NCBI RefSeq assembly: GCF_003013395.1
Contig: NZ_PXZM01000014.1
Span: forward strand, 123,948-187,947
DNA length: 64,000 nt
DNA from: Brevibacillus fortis
GTDB lineage: Bacteria > Bacillota > Bacilli > Brevibacillales > Brevibacillaceae
Reading direction: 5' to 3'
The notes beneath the pieces were generated by a model. It did no database searches. It saw nothing but the letters and a program-made list of their open reading frames with translations, and was not told the origin of the DNA. A program made the translations under genes and the position numbers. Positions 16,818 to 26,876 of this stretch are shown one piece after another (position 1 is the first letter of the stretch; each line of letters starts with the position of its first letter).

Positions 16818-16879
16818 GTACGTGGACGTTCCTATAGTACGTTGACGTTCCTATGGTACGAAAAAGTGCGTACTTTTTT
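16818..16879. promoter_or_regulatory. Tandem 19-bp repeats and palindrome: probable HxlR operators
   Basis: Two adjoining 19-bp copies, GTACGTGGACGTTCCTATA and GTACGTTGACGTTCCTATG (two mismatches), are followed by a third GTACG. A palindrome, AAAAAGT-GCGT-ACTTTTTT, occupies 16861-16879. The block sits 30-90 bp upstream of the HxlR start and 115-175 bp upstream of the nitroreductase start. Regularly phased copies of a GTAC-containing unit fit cooperative binding of a dimeric regulator; this is inferred from position. Confidence 0.7.
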
Positions 16880-16993
16880 TTAGTTACTTTCTCTTGCATA
16901 ATAGGATTCGTTACCAAGCCATGCAGTATCGTGACCTTTACCATTATACCCATATAAGTATGCTGCATAAAATATTGAGGAGGTACTCTTACT

Positions 16994-17641
16994 ATGAAAA
17001 CAGCAAATCGTACGGCAAATTTTTATGACGTGATTCGTGAGCGCCGATCTGTTCGGACCTTTGATCCTTCTTATAAAATCTCAGAGCAAGAAATCAAAGA
17101 GCTCATTGGAGAGGCAATGCTCGCTCCGAGTGGTACGAATCTGAATCCTTGGCGTTTTATGGTGTTTACAGATAAGGAGCTCAAGGAAAAGCTGCTTCCG
17201 ATGGCTTTGGGACAACAACAAGTGGTTGATGCATCCGCGGTCATTGTTGTGTTAGGGGATATGGACGCCTATACAGTGGAGAACGCTGACAAAATCAATC
17301 AAAGAGCTGTAGATGCTGGTTTTATGCCTGAGGAAGTAAAGAACAGAATTAACGAAAGTGTGAAGGGGTACTATGGAACTGTCAGTGAGCAAGTATGGAG
17401 AGAGTGGCAACACCTTGATGGAGGCCTTATAGCGATGCAATTGATGCTCGCGGCTAAGGCAAGAGGTTATGACACAGTTCCTATGCTTGGCTACAATACC
17501 GAAGAGTTCCGAAAAGCTTTTCATGTTCCAGACAACTGGGTGAATGTCCTCATGATTCCAGTAGGAAAAGCAACGCAACCAGGGTTCCCGACGGTAAGGT
17601 TGGGCGTTGACGAAGTAACCTATTGGAATGGGAAGTTATAA
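16994..17641 (+). CDS. Nitroreductase family protein
   Basis: 215 aa flavoprotein-type oxidoreductase that would use FMN and NAD(P)H. It shows the N-terminal FMN-phosphate motif RERRSVRTFDP, the central EAMLAPSGTNLNPWRFMVF, and the C-terminal IPVGKATQPGFPTVRLGVDEV. The length is typical. GAGGAGG lies before the ATG. Divergent from the HxlR gene and probably controlled by it, as HxlR proteins often control such reductases in response to quinones or aldehydes. The substrate is unknown. Confidence 0.92.
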   Translation: MKTANRTANFYDVIRERRSVRTFDPSYKISEQEIKELIGEAMLAPSGTNLNPWRFMVFTDKELKEKLLPMALGQQQVVDASAVIVVLGDMDAYTVENADKINQRAVDAGFMPEEVKNRINESVKGYYGTVSEQVWREWQHLDGGLIAMQLMLAAKARGYDTVPMLGYNTEEFRKAFHVPDNWVNVLMIPVGKATQPGFPTVRLGVDEVTYWNGKL

Positions 17642-17649
17642 AAACTCAT

Positions 17650-17699
17650 TGTGAATGTAATATTCACGAGAGGAGGGGGACCGCTACATCATGTGGCGG
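17650..17699 (+). other. Two adjacent hairpins downstream of the nitroreductase gene
   Basis: GTGAAT-gtaat-ATTCAC, then CCGCTACA (17681-17688) with TGTGGCGG (17692-17699, one G-U pair). The second stem is strong but is followed by CTTCCCTGC rather than a T tract, so it is only a weak terminator candidate or an mRNA-stabilising element. Confidence 0.45.
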
Positions 17700-17797
17700 C
17701 TTCCCTGCAATTCGATAGAGATAAACTCTGTCGCCTCTCTATAAAACTAAATTACAGATATTAAATATCCTCATTAACTATGAAAGAAGGTATTTCT

Positions 17798-18790
17798 ATG
17801 AAATTGAGTGTTTTGGATCAAACGCCTACTTCTAATGGACAAACCTCAGCTCAAACCTTTCAAAATACCATTGAATTGGCGAAACTGGTAGATGAATTGG
17901 GTTACAACAGGATATGGTACTCCGAGCATCATGGGGCGACAAACTTGGCAAGTGCCTCACCTGAAATCATGATTGCACATATAGCTTCTACAACAAAGAA
18001 CATTCGTGTAGGATCCGGTGGCATTATGCTGATGCATTATTCTCCGTTAAAAATGGCGGAAGTTTTTAAAACCTTAACTACTCTCTATCCAAATCGAATT
18101 GATTTTGGAGTAGGTCGTGCTCCAGGTGGGGATCGCTTCTCTACGCTCGCCTTGCACGAAGGTAGGCAACCGAATGTGTTAAACCAGTACGATAAGCTTG
18201 TGGAGACCATGATGTTTATGACTGACACGATGCCAGAAGACCACGTGTATAGTCGGACGCTGGCGGCTCCTTTGGATGCACCACTACCTGAGGTTTGGCT
18301 GTTGGGTTCCAGTGGAAGCAGTGCTGCACAAGCAGGAAGATTCGGGATTGGTTATTCCTTTGCTCAATTTATTAGCGGACAGTTGGAAACGTCGATGCTT
18401 GAGGCATATCACGAAAATTTCACTCCTTCTGAATTTATGCCGGCCCCAAAAATCAATGTTGGATATTTTGTGATGGCGGCAGAAACAACGGAGGAAGCAG
18501 AATATCATGCGGCTAGCCTGGATTTGAATTTGCTGTTTTTGGATAAAGGAATGCCGTTTCAAATTTTCAGCCCAGAAGAAGCGTTGAATTATTCCTATAC
18601 TGAAATGGATAAAATGGCGATCGAACACAACCGCAAACGATTCCTCGTAGGAAGTGCAAAAGACGTTGCGAATACACTGCGTGAACACGATGAAAAATAC
18701 GGTATCGCTGAAGCTGTACTTGGAACAATCAGTCATAGCCATGAGGCGAGACTACAATCTTACCGATTGCTTGCAAAAGAACTTCTCTAA
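17798..18790 (+). CDS. Luciferase-like flavin-dependent monooxygenase (LLM class, MsnO8-like)
   Basis: 330-aa TIM-barrel protein that would use reduced FMN and oxygen. It opens with KLSVLDQTPTSNGQT and shows NRIWYSEHHGATNLAS, GGIMLMHYSPLKMAEVF, RIDFGVGRAPGGD and the C-terminal LVGSAKDVANTLRE. The ATG at 17798 has AGAAGG 8 nt upstream and is preferred over the one at 17780. It may receive reduced flavin from the nitroreductase encoded just upstream; that link is inference. Downstream genes follow closely. Confidence 0.92.
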   Translation: MKLSVLDQTPTSNGQTSAQTFQNTIELAKLVDELGYNRIWYSEHHGATNLASASPEIMIAHIASTTKNIRVGSGGIMLMHYSPLKMAEVFKTLTTLYPNRIDFGVGRAPGGDRFSTLALHEGRQPNVLNQYDKLVETMMFMTDTMPEDHVYSRTLAAPLDAPLPEVWLLGSSGSSAAQAGRFGIGYSFAQFISGQLETSMLEAYHENFTPSEFMPAPKINVGYFVMAAETTEEAEYHAASLDLNLLFLDKGMPFQIFSPEEALNYSYTEMDKMAIEHNRKRFLVGSAKDVANTLREHDEKYGIAEAVLGTISHSHEARLQSYRLLAKELL

Positions 18791-18809
18791 TAGAAAGGTG
18801 GAAAAAGCA

Positions 18810-19052
18810 ATGATTCCGATTTTGAAACGAATTAACATTTTAGCCCAAAAACAACGTGAAGATGGGTTAACTCAGACAGAAAAAGAAGAACAACAACAGT
18901 TGCGTCAAGAATATCTGCAAATCATTCGTGGGCAAGTTTTGCACACATTTTCAGGGTTAACGATTTTGGACCCACTTGGTAACGATGTCACACCTCAAAA
19001 GTTAAAAATCGCACAACAAAATCAGATGTTTAAGACAAATGATGAAGCATGA
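18810..19052 (+). CDS. DUF896 family protein (YnzC-like)
   Basis: 80 aa, two-helix hairpin protein with the DUF896 pattern IPILKRINILAQKQREDGLTQTEKEEQQQLR. The family is widespread in Firmicutes; a B. subtilis member lies in the SOS yneA operon, and no biochemical function is known. GAAAGGTGG lies 8 nt before the ATG. The stop overlaps the following Rrf2 start (ATGA), so the two are probably translationally coupled. Confidence 0.88.
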   Translation: MIPILKRINILAQKQREDGLTQTEKEEQQQLRQEYLQIIRGQVLHTFSGLTILDPLGNDVTPQKLKIAQQNQMFKTNDEA

Positions 19053-19525
19053 ATATGAAGGGTGGCGTCGAACAAGCCGTGTATGCTCTTCTCGTGCTCA
19101 CTCGATTACCTAGACATGCGATGTTATCTGGTGAAGCTCTAAGTCAACAGCTCCGGGTCTCTCCAACTTATTTGCAGAAGTTAATGAGAAAACTTGTACA
19201 GGCAGGGATCGTTTCTTCTGTGACAGGTGCAAAAGGTGGTTTTCGACTACAAGCTTCACCTGATGACATCACCATACATGATGTGTTCGTCGCAATCGAA
19301 GGCGTGAAATCTCTTTATCGTTCAACTGGTATTTTTGAAGGGATGCTTTCTTTGAATGAAAACAACGCCTGTTTGTTATCCGATGTAATGGAGGAAGCTG
19401 AGCATGCTTGGCAAGCCGTATTAAAGAGTCAATCCATCGCTTCTTTACACAGAGAACTAAACCAAATATGCTCAACTGATTATTTGACGAAATTGGATTC
19501 TTGGCTAAAAGAAGTTATTCGTTAA
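19049..19525 (+). CDS. Rrf2 family transcriptional regulator
   Basis: 158 aa with an N-terminal winged helix: EQAVYALLVL, then SGEALSQQLRVSPTYLQKLMRKLVQAGIV and the wing GAKGGFRL. Only one Cys (NNACLL) lies in the region where cluster-binding Rrf2 proteins carry three, so an Fe-S cluster is unlikely; this looks like the YwnA-type branch. It overlaps the DUF896 gene by 4 bp and is followed after 33 bp by the ABM monooxygenase, a plausible target. Confidence 0.9.
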   Translation: MNMKGGVEQAVYALLVLTRLPRHAMLSGEALSQQLRVSPTYLQKLMRKLVQAGIVSSVTGAKGGFRLQASPDDITIHDVFVAIEGVKSLYRSTGIFEGMLSLNENNACLLSDVMEEAEHAWQAVLKSQSIASLHRELNQICSTDYLTKLDSWLKEVIR

Positions 19526-19558
19526 CTAGTTAATGAATGCGAAGTAAGGAGGTATAAC

Positions 19559-19846
19559 ATGTTTGTTCGAGTCGTAACGCTCAGAAGTAAAGCGGGAATG
19601 GAGGAACAATTACAGCAAATGGGACGACACGTACTTGTTCCTGTCAACAAAGATGCAGGATGTGTTGAGGTTTATTTCATGGAGCCTAGCTTAGAAACGG
19701 ACAATATTTTTTTCGGTGTGGTCAGTGTTTGGAGAGATAAGGAAACGTTGGAGACCATGAAAAATAGTGAAAGGTATCGTAACCTGCTTCAAGATATGGG
19801 GCCTTTGATTGAATCCGTAACAGATCAGCTATACGTAGTAGCGTAA
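19559..19846 (+). CDS. Antibiotic biosynthesis monooxygenase (ABM) domain protein
   Basis: A 95-aa single ferredoxin-like-fold ABM domain: FVRVVTLRSKAGMEEQLQQMG, GCVEVYFMEPS, and FFGVVSVWRDKETLETMKNSERYRNL. Small proteins of this kind act as cofactor-free quinol monooxygenases (YgiN-like) or related enzymes; the substrate is not known. AAGGAGG precedes the ATG. It ends the probable 17798-19846 operon. Confidence 0.85.
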   Translation: MFVRVVTLRSKAGMEEQLQQMGRHVLVPVNKDAGCVEVYFMEPSLETDNIFFGVVSVWRDKETLETMKNSERYRNLLQDMGPLIESVTDQLYVVA

Positions 19847-20168
19847 TCTGCCGTTTCCATCTGCAACAGTTGGAATTTTACGAAACTTATTTATTGATTA
19901 AGTATTGAATTCGAGCTATACTACTTGTAACTAAAGGTACTGATGGGTTAGCGAATTGGGCTGTATCTGGTTGAGTTGCTTCCTCCTTCCGTGGTACGTC
20001 CACCACACCTCATGGGAAGGGAGCTGCTCTCTGATATGGCCCTCTTTGTGTCTCCTATGTGTTGGGAATGTTTGTAGTTCACTTTCTTTAACCCTTTTTT
20101 CATTGATATATAAATAGTGACTTGTTTATAATGACTGTGCGAACTCATTTACGAAAGAAGGAATTGAC
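19847..20168. other. 322-bp intergenic region with a clear sigma-A promoter
   Basis: No gene is convincing here. TTGATA (20103-20108) and TATAAT (20127-20132), 18 bp apart, form a good promoter for the DUF1904 gene. The preceding 200 bp contain no stem with a T tract and no conserved element I can name. Confidence 0.6.
20103..20132 (+). promoter_or_regulatory. Sigma-A promoter of the DUF1904 gene
   Basis: TTGATA, an 18-bp spacer and a consensus TATAAT, ending 36 bp upstream of the TTG start. Confidence 0.75.
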
Positions 20169-20498
20169 TTGCCGTTTCTTCGGTTTAAAGGCTTTGCGAA
20201 GCAAGACATAGAGCCCATTTCTCAGATTCTTATAGAAGAGTTTTCTAAAATTGCTGAGGTAGCTCAGGAAAAAGTGAAATTGGAGCTGCTTTCTGTAGAG
20301 CAACTGACGAACAGTCCTCTGTCAGTAGAGATCATGATGTTTCCCCGTGAACCAAAGCAACATGACGCGATTGCGAGCGCCATACACGGCATTTTGAAGA
20401 AGCAGGGCTTTCTGCATGTCCATATTTTCTTCATCCTGCTATCGCCCACTCTCTATTATAAAGAAGGACTTCCGTTGCAAGTTGGAATGACGAAATAA
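20169..20498 (+). CDS. DUF1904 family protein (tautomerase-like fold)
   Basis: 109 aa from a TTG start with GAAGGA 6 nt upstream. It opens MPFLRFKGFAKQDIEPISQILIEEF, a beta strand then helix as in the DUF1904 family, which has a 4-oxalocrotonate-tautomerase-like fold; the residue after Met is Pro, the catalytic residue in true tautomerases. The enzyme activity of the family is unknown. It is monocistronic, with its own promoter and a strong terminator. Confidence 0.8.
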   Translation: MPFLRFKGFAKQDIEPISQILIEEFSKIAEVAQEKVKLELLSVEQLTNSPLSVEIMMFPREPKQHDAIASAIHGILKKQGFLHVHIFFILLSPTLYYKEGLPLQVGMTK

Positions 20499-20503
20499 GA
20501 AAG

Positions 20504-20543
20504 AAAAAAGGTCGAGATCCTCCAAAAGGATTTCGACCTTTTT
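20504..20543. terminator. Bidirectional terminator
   Basis: AAAAAGGTCGA-ATCC pairs with GGAT-TCGACCTTTTT. A and T tracts flank both sides, so it can serve the DUF1904 gene and the minus-strand small gene/thiC transcript. Confidence 0.9.
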
Positions 20544-20546
20544 CTA

Positions 20547-20717
20547 TTAATAATAGAGACTTTCGGTTTGCAGGCACTTGGAGCATGTTCGCGCGAGTGG
20601 TGTTTCGATATAGACGTGGTTGCAGTCCTGTTGAATCAGCCGCAATTGTTGTTTGGATTGCTCTAGCTCGGCTTCTAGTCGAATGATCTTTTCACGTAAA
20701 CGACTGGCTTCCTCCAT
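20547..20717 (-). CDS. Small zinc-ribbon-like protein downstream of thiC
   Basis: A 56-aa protein. The N-terminal 30 residues form a charged coiled-coil-like helix (RLREKIIRLEAELEQSKQQL); the C-terminal part has DCNHVY and TCSKC, a CxH/CxxC set that could bind zinc. GGAGGAGG sits 6 nt before the ATG at 20717. It starts 15 bp after the thiC stop and ends at the terminator, so it is probably co-transcribed with thiC. The family is not recognised. Confidence 0.75.
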   Translation of the reverse strand: MEEASRLREKIIRLEAELEQSKQQLRLIQQDCNHVYIETPLARTCSKCLQTESLYY

Positions 20718-20732
20718 ATGCATCCTCCTCCA

Positions 20733-22844
<2,112 letters not shown>

Positions 22845-22995
22845 CTATTCTCGTGAATCGGACTAAAACTGTTTCTGTAGACCCACATGAATCCTATCTG
22901 TTACGATGAAGTTCGAAAAAAAGCAACTGCTTCCAGCGCTTTGATTTTCCGAGTTGTCGAAGCAGGGTAGAGAAGTATTTTTGAGGTGATGAGGT

Positions 22996-23877
22996 ATGGA
23001 TGTCTATTCGGATCTAAAACAAGGAGAACGTGGAGCGTGGGTGAGTATTTTCGCCTACATATTCTGCTCTGTATTAAAAATAGGAGTTGCGTATGTCACT
23101 GCGTCAGAAGCTTTAATGGCCGACGGTCTTAACAACTCAACGGATGTCGTCGCATCGATTGCTGTTTTGATCGGGCTGCGTATTGCAAGGAAACCACCTG
23201 ATAAAGATCACCCGTATGGTCATTTTCGGGCGGAGACGATTTCAGCACTTGTCGCATCATTTATTATGCTATTTGTCGGAGTTCAAGTCGTTACGAGTGC
23301 CGTACCATCCTTGTTTGACTCACATCATGCCGCTCCTGACCTGTTGGCAGGGTGGACAGCACTTGCGACTGCAGTCATTATGCTTTTCGTCTATCGCTAC
23401 AATAAAAAGCTCGCCATCAAAACAAATAGCCAAGCACTGGATGCAGCGGCTGCTGACAACCGTTCAGACGCATTCGTCAGTATAGGGACGTTTATCGGGG
23501 TAGCAGGTGCACAATTTCAATTGTATTGGCTTGATCCTTTGGCTGCTTTTGTTGTTGGTCTCATCATCTTAAAGACTGCTTGGGATATTTTCAGGGAGGC
23601 AACCCACCGCTTGACAGATGGTTTTGACGAGAGCGAGCTTGCGGACCTGCGAGCTACGATTTCCTCGATTTCAGGAGTAAAGGATATCAGTGACATCAAA
23701 GCCCGCTACCATGGAAGCAGCGTACTGGTTGATGTTGTGATCCATGTAGATCCAGGTCTGAATGTGGTGGAGAGCCACACAATCACTGAGAAAATTGAAG
23801 AACAGATGCGCAAGATTCACCGAATAAACGCCGTTCATATCCATATTGAACCATGCAGAAAGATGGCACCAAGCTAG
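22996..23877 (+). CDS. Cation diffusion facilitator family metal exporter
   Basis: 293 aa with six membrane segments and a cytoplasmic C-terminal domain. The metal sites are visible: LMADGLNNSTDVVAS (segment 2, with Asp-Asn in place of the more common His-Asp pairing) and AAADNRSDAF (segment 5), and the CDF hallmark DPLAAF. The C-terminal ferredoxin-like domain contains VDVVIHVDPGLNVVESHTI and HIHIEPC. Exports Zn, Mn or Fe; the metal is not resolved. Monocistronic, with a terminator after it. Confidence 0.93.
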   Translation: MDVYSDLKQGERGAWVSIFAYIFCSVLKIGVAYVTASEALMADGLNNSTDVVASIAVLIGLRIARKPPDKDHPYGHFRAETISALVASFIMLFVGVQVVTSAVPSLFDSHHAAPDLLAGWTALATAVIMLFVYRYNKKLAIKTNSQALDAAAADNRSDAFVSIGTFIGVAGAQFQLYWLDPLAAFVVGLIILKTAWDIFREATHRLTDGFDESELADLRATISSISGVKDISDIKARYHGSSVLVDVVIHVDPGLNVVESHTITEKIEEQMRKIHRINAVHIHIEPCRKMAPS

Positions 23878-23896
23878 GTGTCCTGATGCGAATACC

Positions 23897-23928
23897 AAAA
23901 AACCTGTCCAGAGTGGGCAGGTTTTTTT
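23897..23928. terminator. Bidirectional terminator between the CDF gene and ku
   Basis: AAAAACCTGTCC and GGGCAGGTTTTTTT form a strong stem with a short loop between convergent genes; A and T tracts on both sides serve both. Confidence 0.9.
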
Positions 23929-23937
23929 GCGTGTAGA

Positions 23938-24888
23938 TTAAACAGTGGTAGTCTTCTTTTTGCGCAATGTTTTGGTTGTAGACGTGGTCGCAGTGTTTTT
24001 TTGACTGGATGCAGGCTGCTTTTTCTCTTTTTCGGACGCGGAGGCTGCTGTGGTGCGTTTTCGCGCAGGCTTTGACGGAGTGGGTTCAGGCTCGATTTTG
24101 ATGGGCACTGCGGCTTGACCAGCTGTAGACTCCAAGCTTTCTTTTAGGGCTTGCATGAGATCGATTACGTTGGTTCTTGCCACAGTAGGTGCAGTTGCGA
24201 TCTCCTGACCCTCCAGTTTTTTCTCAATCAGTTTTTGCAGGTCAGATCGATATTCATCCGTATACTTTGCGGGGTCAAATGAGATCGTCATATTGCTAAT
24301 GAGCTCAGTAGCCATCTTCAGTTCGTTTTCGGCCAAGGCTATAGTGGCTTCTGGCAAGGCAGGCACTTGACTGACCGGACGTACCTCATCTGGATAGAAG
24401 ATCGTCTCCAGCATGATGCAATGTTCGTACAGTCGGATCACTGCCAAGCTTTGCCGATTGCGCATCGTTACCTGTGCAACACCGATCTTGCCTGTCTGTT
24501 CCATGGCGGAGCGCAGCAAGGCGTATGCTTTTTCTCCCGTGTCCTGGGGTGATAAGAAATAGCTTTTATGAAAATAAACCGGATCAATCTCCGACAAGTC
24601 TACGAAGTCGATAATTTCAATGGCTCTGCGCGTTTCTGGCGTAATGGCTTCCAGATCATCATCGTCGACCATGACAAAATGTCCTTTTTCGTATTCGAAG
24701 CCACGGACGATTTCGCTCGTATCGACTTCGCGCTGGCAGTGGGGACACATTTTCGTGTACTTGATCGGGGTATGACACTCTTTATGCAGTTGGCGAAAGC
24801 GGATATCGCGCTCTTCCGTTGCGGTAAACATGCGAACAGGTATATTGACGAGGCCGAAACTGATCGAGCCCTTCCACACCGTATGCAT
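23938..24888 (-). CDS. ku: Ku, DNA end-binding protein of bacterial NHEJ
   Basis: 316 aa. Ring-forming dimer that binds double-strand ends and recruits the polymerase and ligase. It opens HTVWKGSISFGLVNIPVRM, the universal bacterial Ku start, and shows KYTKMCPHCQREVD and YFLSPQDTGEKAYALLR. The last 55 residues are a Lys/Thr/Ser-rich tail ending in LRKKKTTTV, like the basic tails that let Ku thread inward on DNA. The ATG at 24888 follows GGAGG. Its usual partners are encoded 8-15 kb away in this window. Confidence 0.96.
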   Translation of the reverse strand: MHTVWKGSISFGLVNIPVRMFTATEERDIRFRQLHKECHTPIKYTKMCPHCQREVDTSEIVRGFEYEKGHFVMVDDDDLEAITPETRRAIEIIDFVDLSEIDPVYFHKSYFLSPQDTGEKAYALLRSAMEQTGKIGVAQVTMRNRQSLAVIRLYEHCIMLETIFYPDEVRPVSQVPALPEATIALAENELKMATELISNMTISFDPAKYTDEYRSDLQKLIEKKLEGQEIATAPTVARTNVIDLMQALKESLESTAGQAAVPIKIEPEPTPSKPARKRTTAASASEKEKKQPASSQKNTATTSTTKTLRKKKTTTV

Positions 24889-24974
24889 TCGGATACCTCC
24901 TTCACAGCTATTTTTGTATAGTATCTGTATTCGCGTAGAAGAAGTGCCGAGGGAAATGAAGGTGGAAAAGTAAA

Positions 24975-25002
24975 AAGCCAGCCGAGTCGATGCGGCTAGC
25001 TT
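24975..25002 (-). terminator. Terminator after the small gene upstream of ku
   Basis: AAGCcaGCCG and CGGCtaGCTT form a stem with an 8-nt loop; on the minus strand it runs into TTTTTAC. It separates the 47-aa gene from ku, implying ku has its own promoter. Confidence 0.7.
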
Positions 25003-25011
25003 CATGAGCAG

Positions 25012-25155
25012 TTACTGTCCATGTTTGACGATGTCCGATTGATCTGCGCGCGATTGCATGTCTCGCGCCAGCTCCACGTCTTTGCCAGTGCGGTCCGCAA
25101 GGGACTGGGCTTTGGACGCCTTCAGCTTTTGTGCAGACGGTTGTTTTTCTGCCAT
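25012..25155 (-). CDS. Small hydrophilic protein of unknown function
   Basis: 47 aa, rich in Lys, Ala, Gln, Asp and Ser, without hydrophobic segments: a composition seen in small spore proteins, but no SASP signature is present. AAAGGAG lies about 12 nt before the ATG. It has its own terminator downstream and a hairpin with T tract upstream (25225-25260). The function is not known. Confidence 0.6.
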   Translation of the reverse strand: MAEKQPSAQKLKASKAQSLADRTGKDVELARDMQSRADQSDIVKHGQ

Positions 25156-25224
25156 GAACGACTCACTCCTTTCAGGCAAACTACATGTAGAGGTTGTTGC
25201 AGGTACATGTAGTATGCGCTGCAC

Positions 25225-25260
25225 ACAAAAAAATACCCCATCGCCAAATGACGAGGGGCA
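25225..25260 (-). terminator. Terminator-like hairpin in a leader region (minus strand)
   Basis: On the minus strand CCCCTCG pairs with CGA(T)GGGG (one bulge), followed by seven T residues. It lies 70 bp upstream of the 47-aa gene with no recognisable gene before it, so it is an attenuator in a structured leader, or the end of a small RNA whose 5' part lies at about 25270-25500. Confidence 0.6.
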
Positions 25261-25571
25261 GCCGTTCAACTCCTCCCGATGAAGGGAGCGATGGCACGAA
25301 ATGCTCCTATCAGACACGTCGTGCGCCAAAGTGAACAGCCTTTCAATTATGGGAGAGGAGAAACCGGAGGAAGAGCTTATGGGGAAACGTAAGTCTTCTC
25401 CGCGGTTGTCAGCGACACCGTTGCGTCGCTATTCAACATCTTTTCCAATCGAAATGGGTTGTATACCTGTTTTGTCCATAAAATTTTCCAGTTGCTAATT
25501 TTACGGGTTTATGTAGTTGTGTTAGTATGATATCATTCTCGGTCGTAGAAAAATCGCGTCTAACGGTACGC

Positions 25572-25737
25572 GTTCAAAAAGTCGTCTTTTCAGCACTGAG
25601 AAAGTGGTGAGAAGCTGAAGAAGGAGGCGCGGAGTGTAGGGAACCTACATGAGCACTGGACTTTGAAGCTGAACGCCTCTTTCGATGTTGAATAAGCTTG
25701 CGGGACTGCTACGTGATCAAAAGACGACTTTTTGAAC
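25572..25737. mobile_element. 166-bp MITE-like element with perfect 19-bp terminal inverted repeats
   Basis: GTTCAAAAAGTCGTCTTTT (25572-25590) is repeated exactly in inverse orientation at 25719-25737. The interior is structured: GAGGCG (25624-25629) pairs with CGCCTC (25674-25679), and inside it GTAGG (25636-25640) with CCTAC (25644-25648). No coding capacity. The layout fits a non-autonomous miniature element or a mobile structured RNA. A degenerate end-to-end relic lies at 52992-53015. No clear target-site duplication is seen at the borders. Confidence 0.75.
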
Positions 25738-25783
25738 AACCTCTTACAACATACATAAAGGAAAGCAGACAGGTGAAATGAGT

Positions 25784-26350
25784 ATGCGAGTCATCGCTGG
25801 AGAACACAGAGGAAGACGGTTGGCAGCAGTTCCGGGCAAAGGAACCAGACCGACAACCGATAAAGTCAAAGAATCAATTTTTAATATGATTGGCCCGTAT
25901 TTCGATGGTGGGTGGGCATTGGACCTATACGCAGGAACAGGTGGCCTTGGGATCGAGGCATTGAGCAGGGGAGCGGATCGAGCTGTTTTTGTAGAGCGAG
26001 ATCACAAAGCATTTGCTGTAGTAAAACAAAACGTCAGCACTTGTAGGCTGGACGATTATGCAGAGCTATATCGGATGGATGCGGATCGCGCCATACGCAC
26101 ACTGAGTACACGCAGTCAAAAATTTGATCTCATCTTCTTGGACCCGCCGTACGCCCAACAAAAAATTGTCGAAGAAATTGAGTTGTTGCAGGAGCTGGGA
26201 ATGTTGGCGGACGGGGCATGGATCGTGGCTGAGCACGATATCGCAGACTCATTTCCGGATTCAATTGGTCATTGTGTGAAGGATCGAGCGGCTAAGTATG
26301 GTGATACAGCCGTTACCGTTTATTATTACGATTTGGAGCCACAAGCTTAA
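25784..26350 (+). CDS. rsmD: 16S rRNA (guanine(966)-N(2))-methyltransferase RsmD
   Basis: 188 aa. SAM-dependent methyltransferase that modifies G966 of 16S rRNA in the 30S subunit. It shows VIAGEHRGRRL, TRPTTDKVKESIFNM, the SAM-binding LDLYAGTGGLGIEALSRGA and the catalytic LDPPY. The ATG at 25784 has AGGTGA 7 nt upstream and is preferred over the one at 25778, which is too close to it. It is followed by coaD, the standard Firmicute pairing (ylbH-coaD). Confidence 0.94.
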   Translation: MRVIAGEHRGRRLAAVPGKGTRPTTDKVKESIFNMIGPYFDGGWALDLYAGTGGLGIEALSRGADRAVFVERDHKAFAVVKQNVSTCRLDDYAELYRMDADRAIRTLSTRSQKFDLIFLDPPYAQQKIVEEIELLQELGMLADGAWIVAEHDIADSFPDSIGHCVKDRAAKYGDTAVTVYYYDLEPQA

Positions 26351-26390
26351 CTTTCATAGTAAGGGACAAAAGAGCACTAAGGGAGGATAA

Positions 26391-26876
<486 letters not shown>

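Noticed and set aside
19948..20148. 66-aa minus-strand frame in the gap before the DUF1904 gene
   Set aside because: No ribosome site and a composition not typical of protein; it overlaps the DUF1904 promoter.
25301..25498. 65-aa plus-strand frame near the MITE-like element
   Set aside because: Weak protein-like character and opposite to the structured leader; the internal ATG at 25378 has a purine-rich stretch upstream but no family resemblance.
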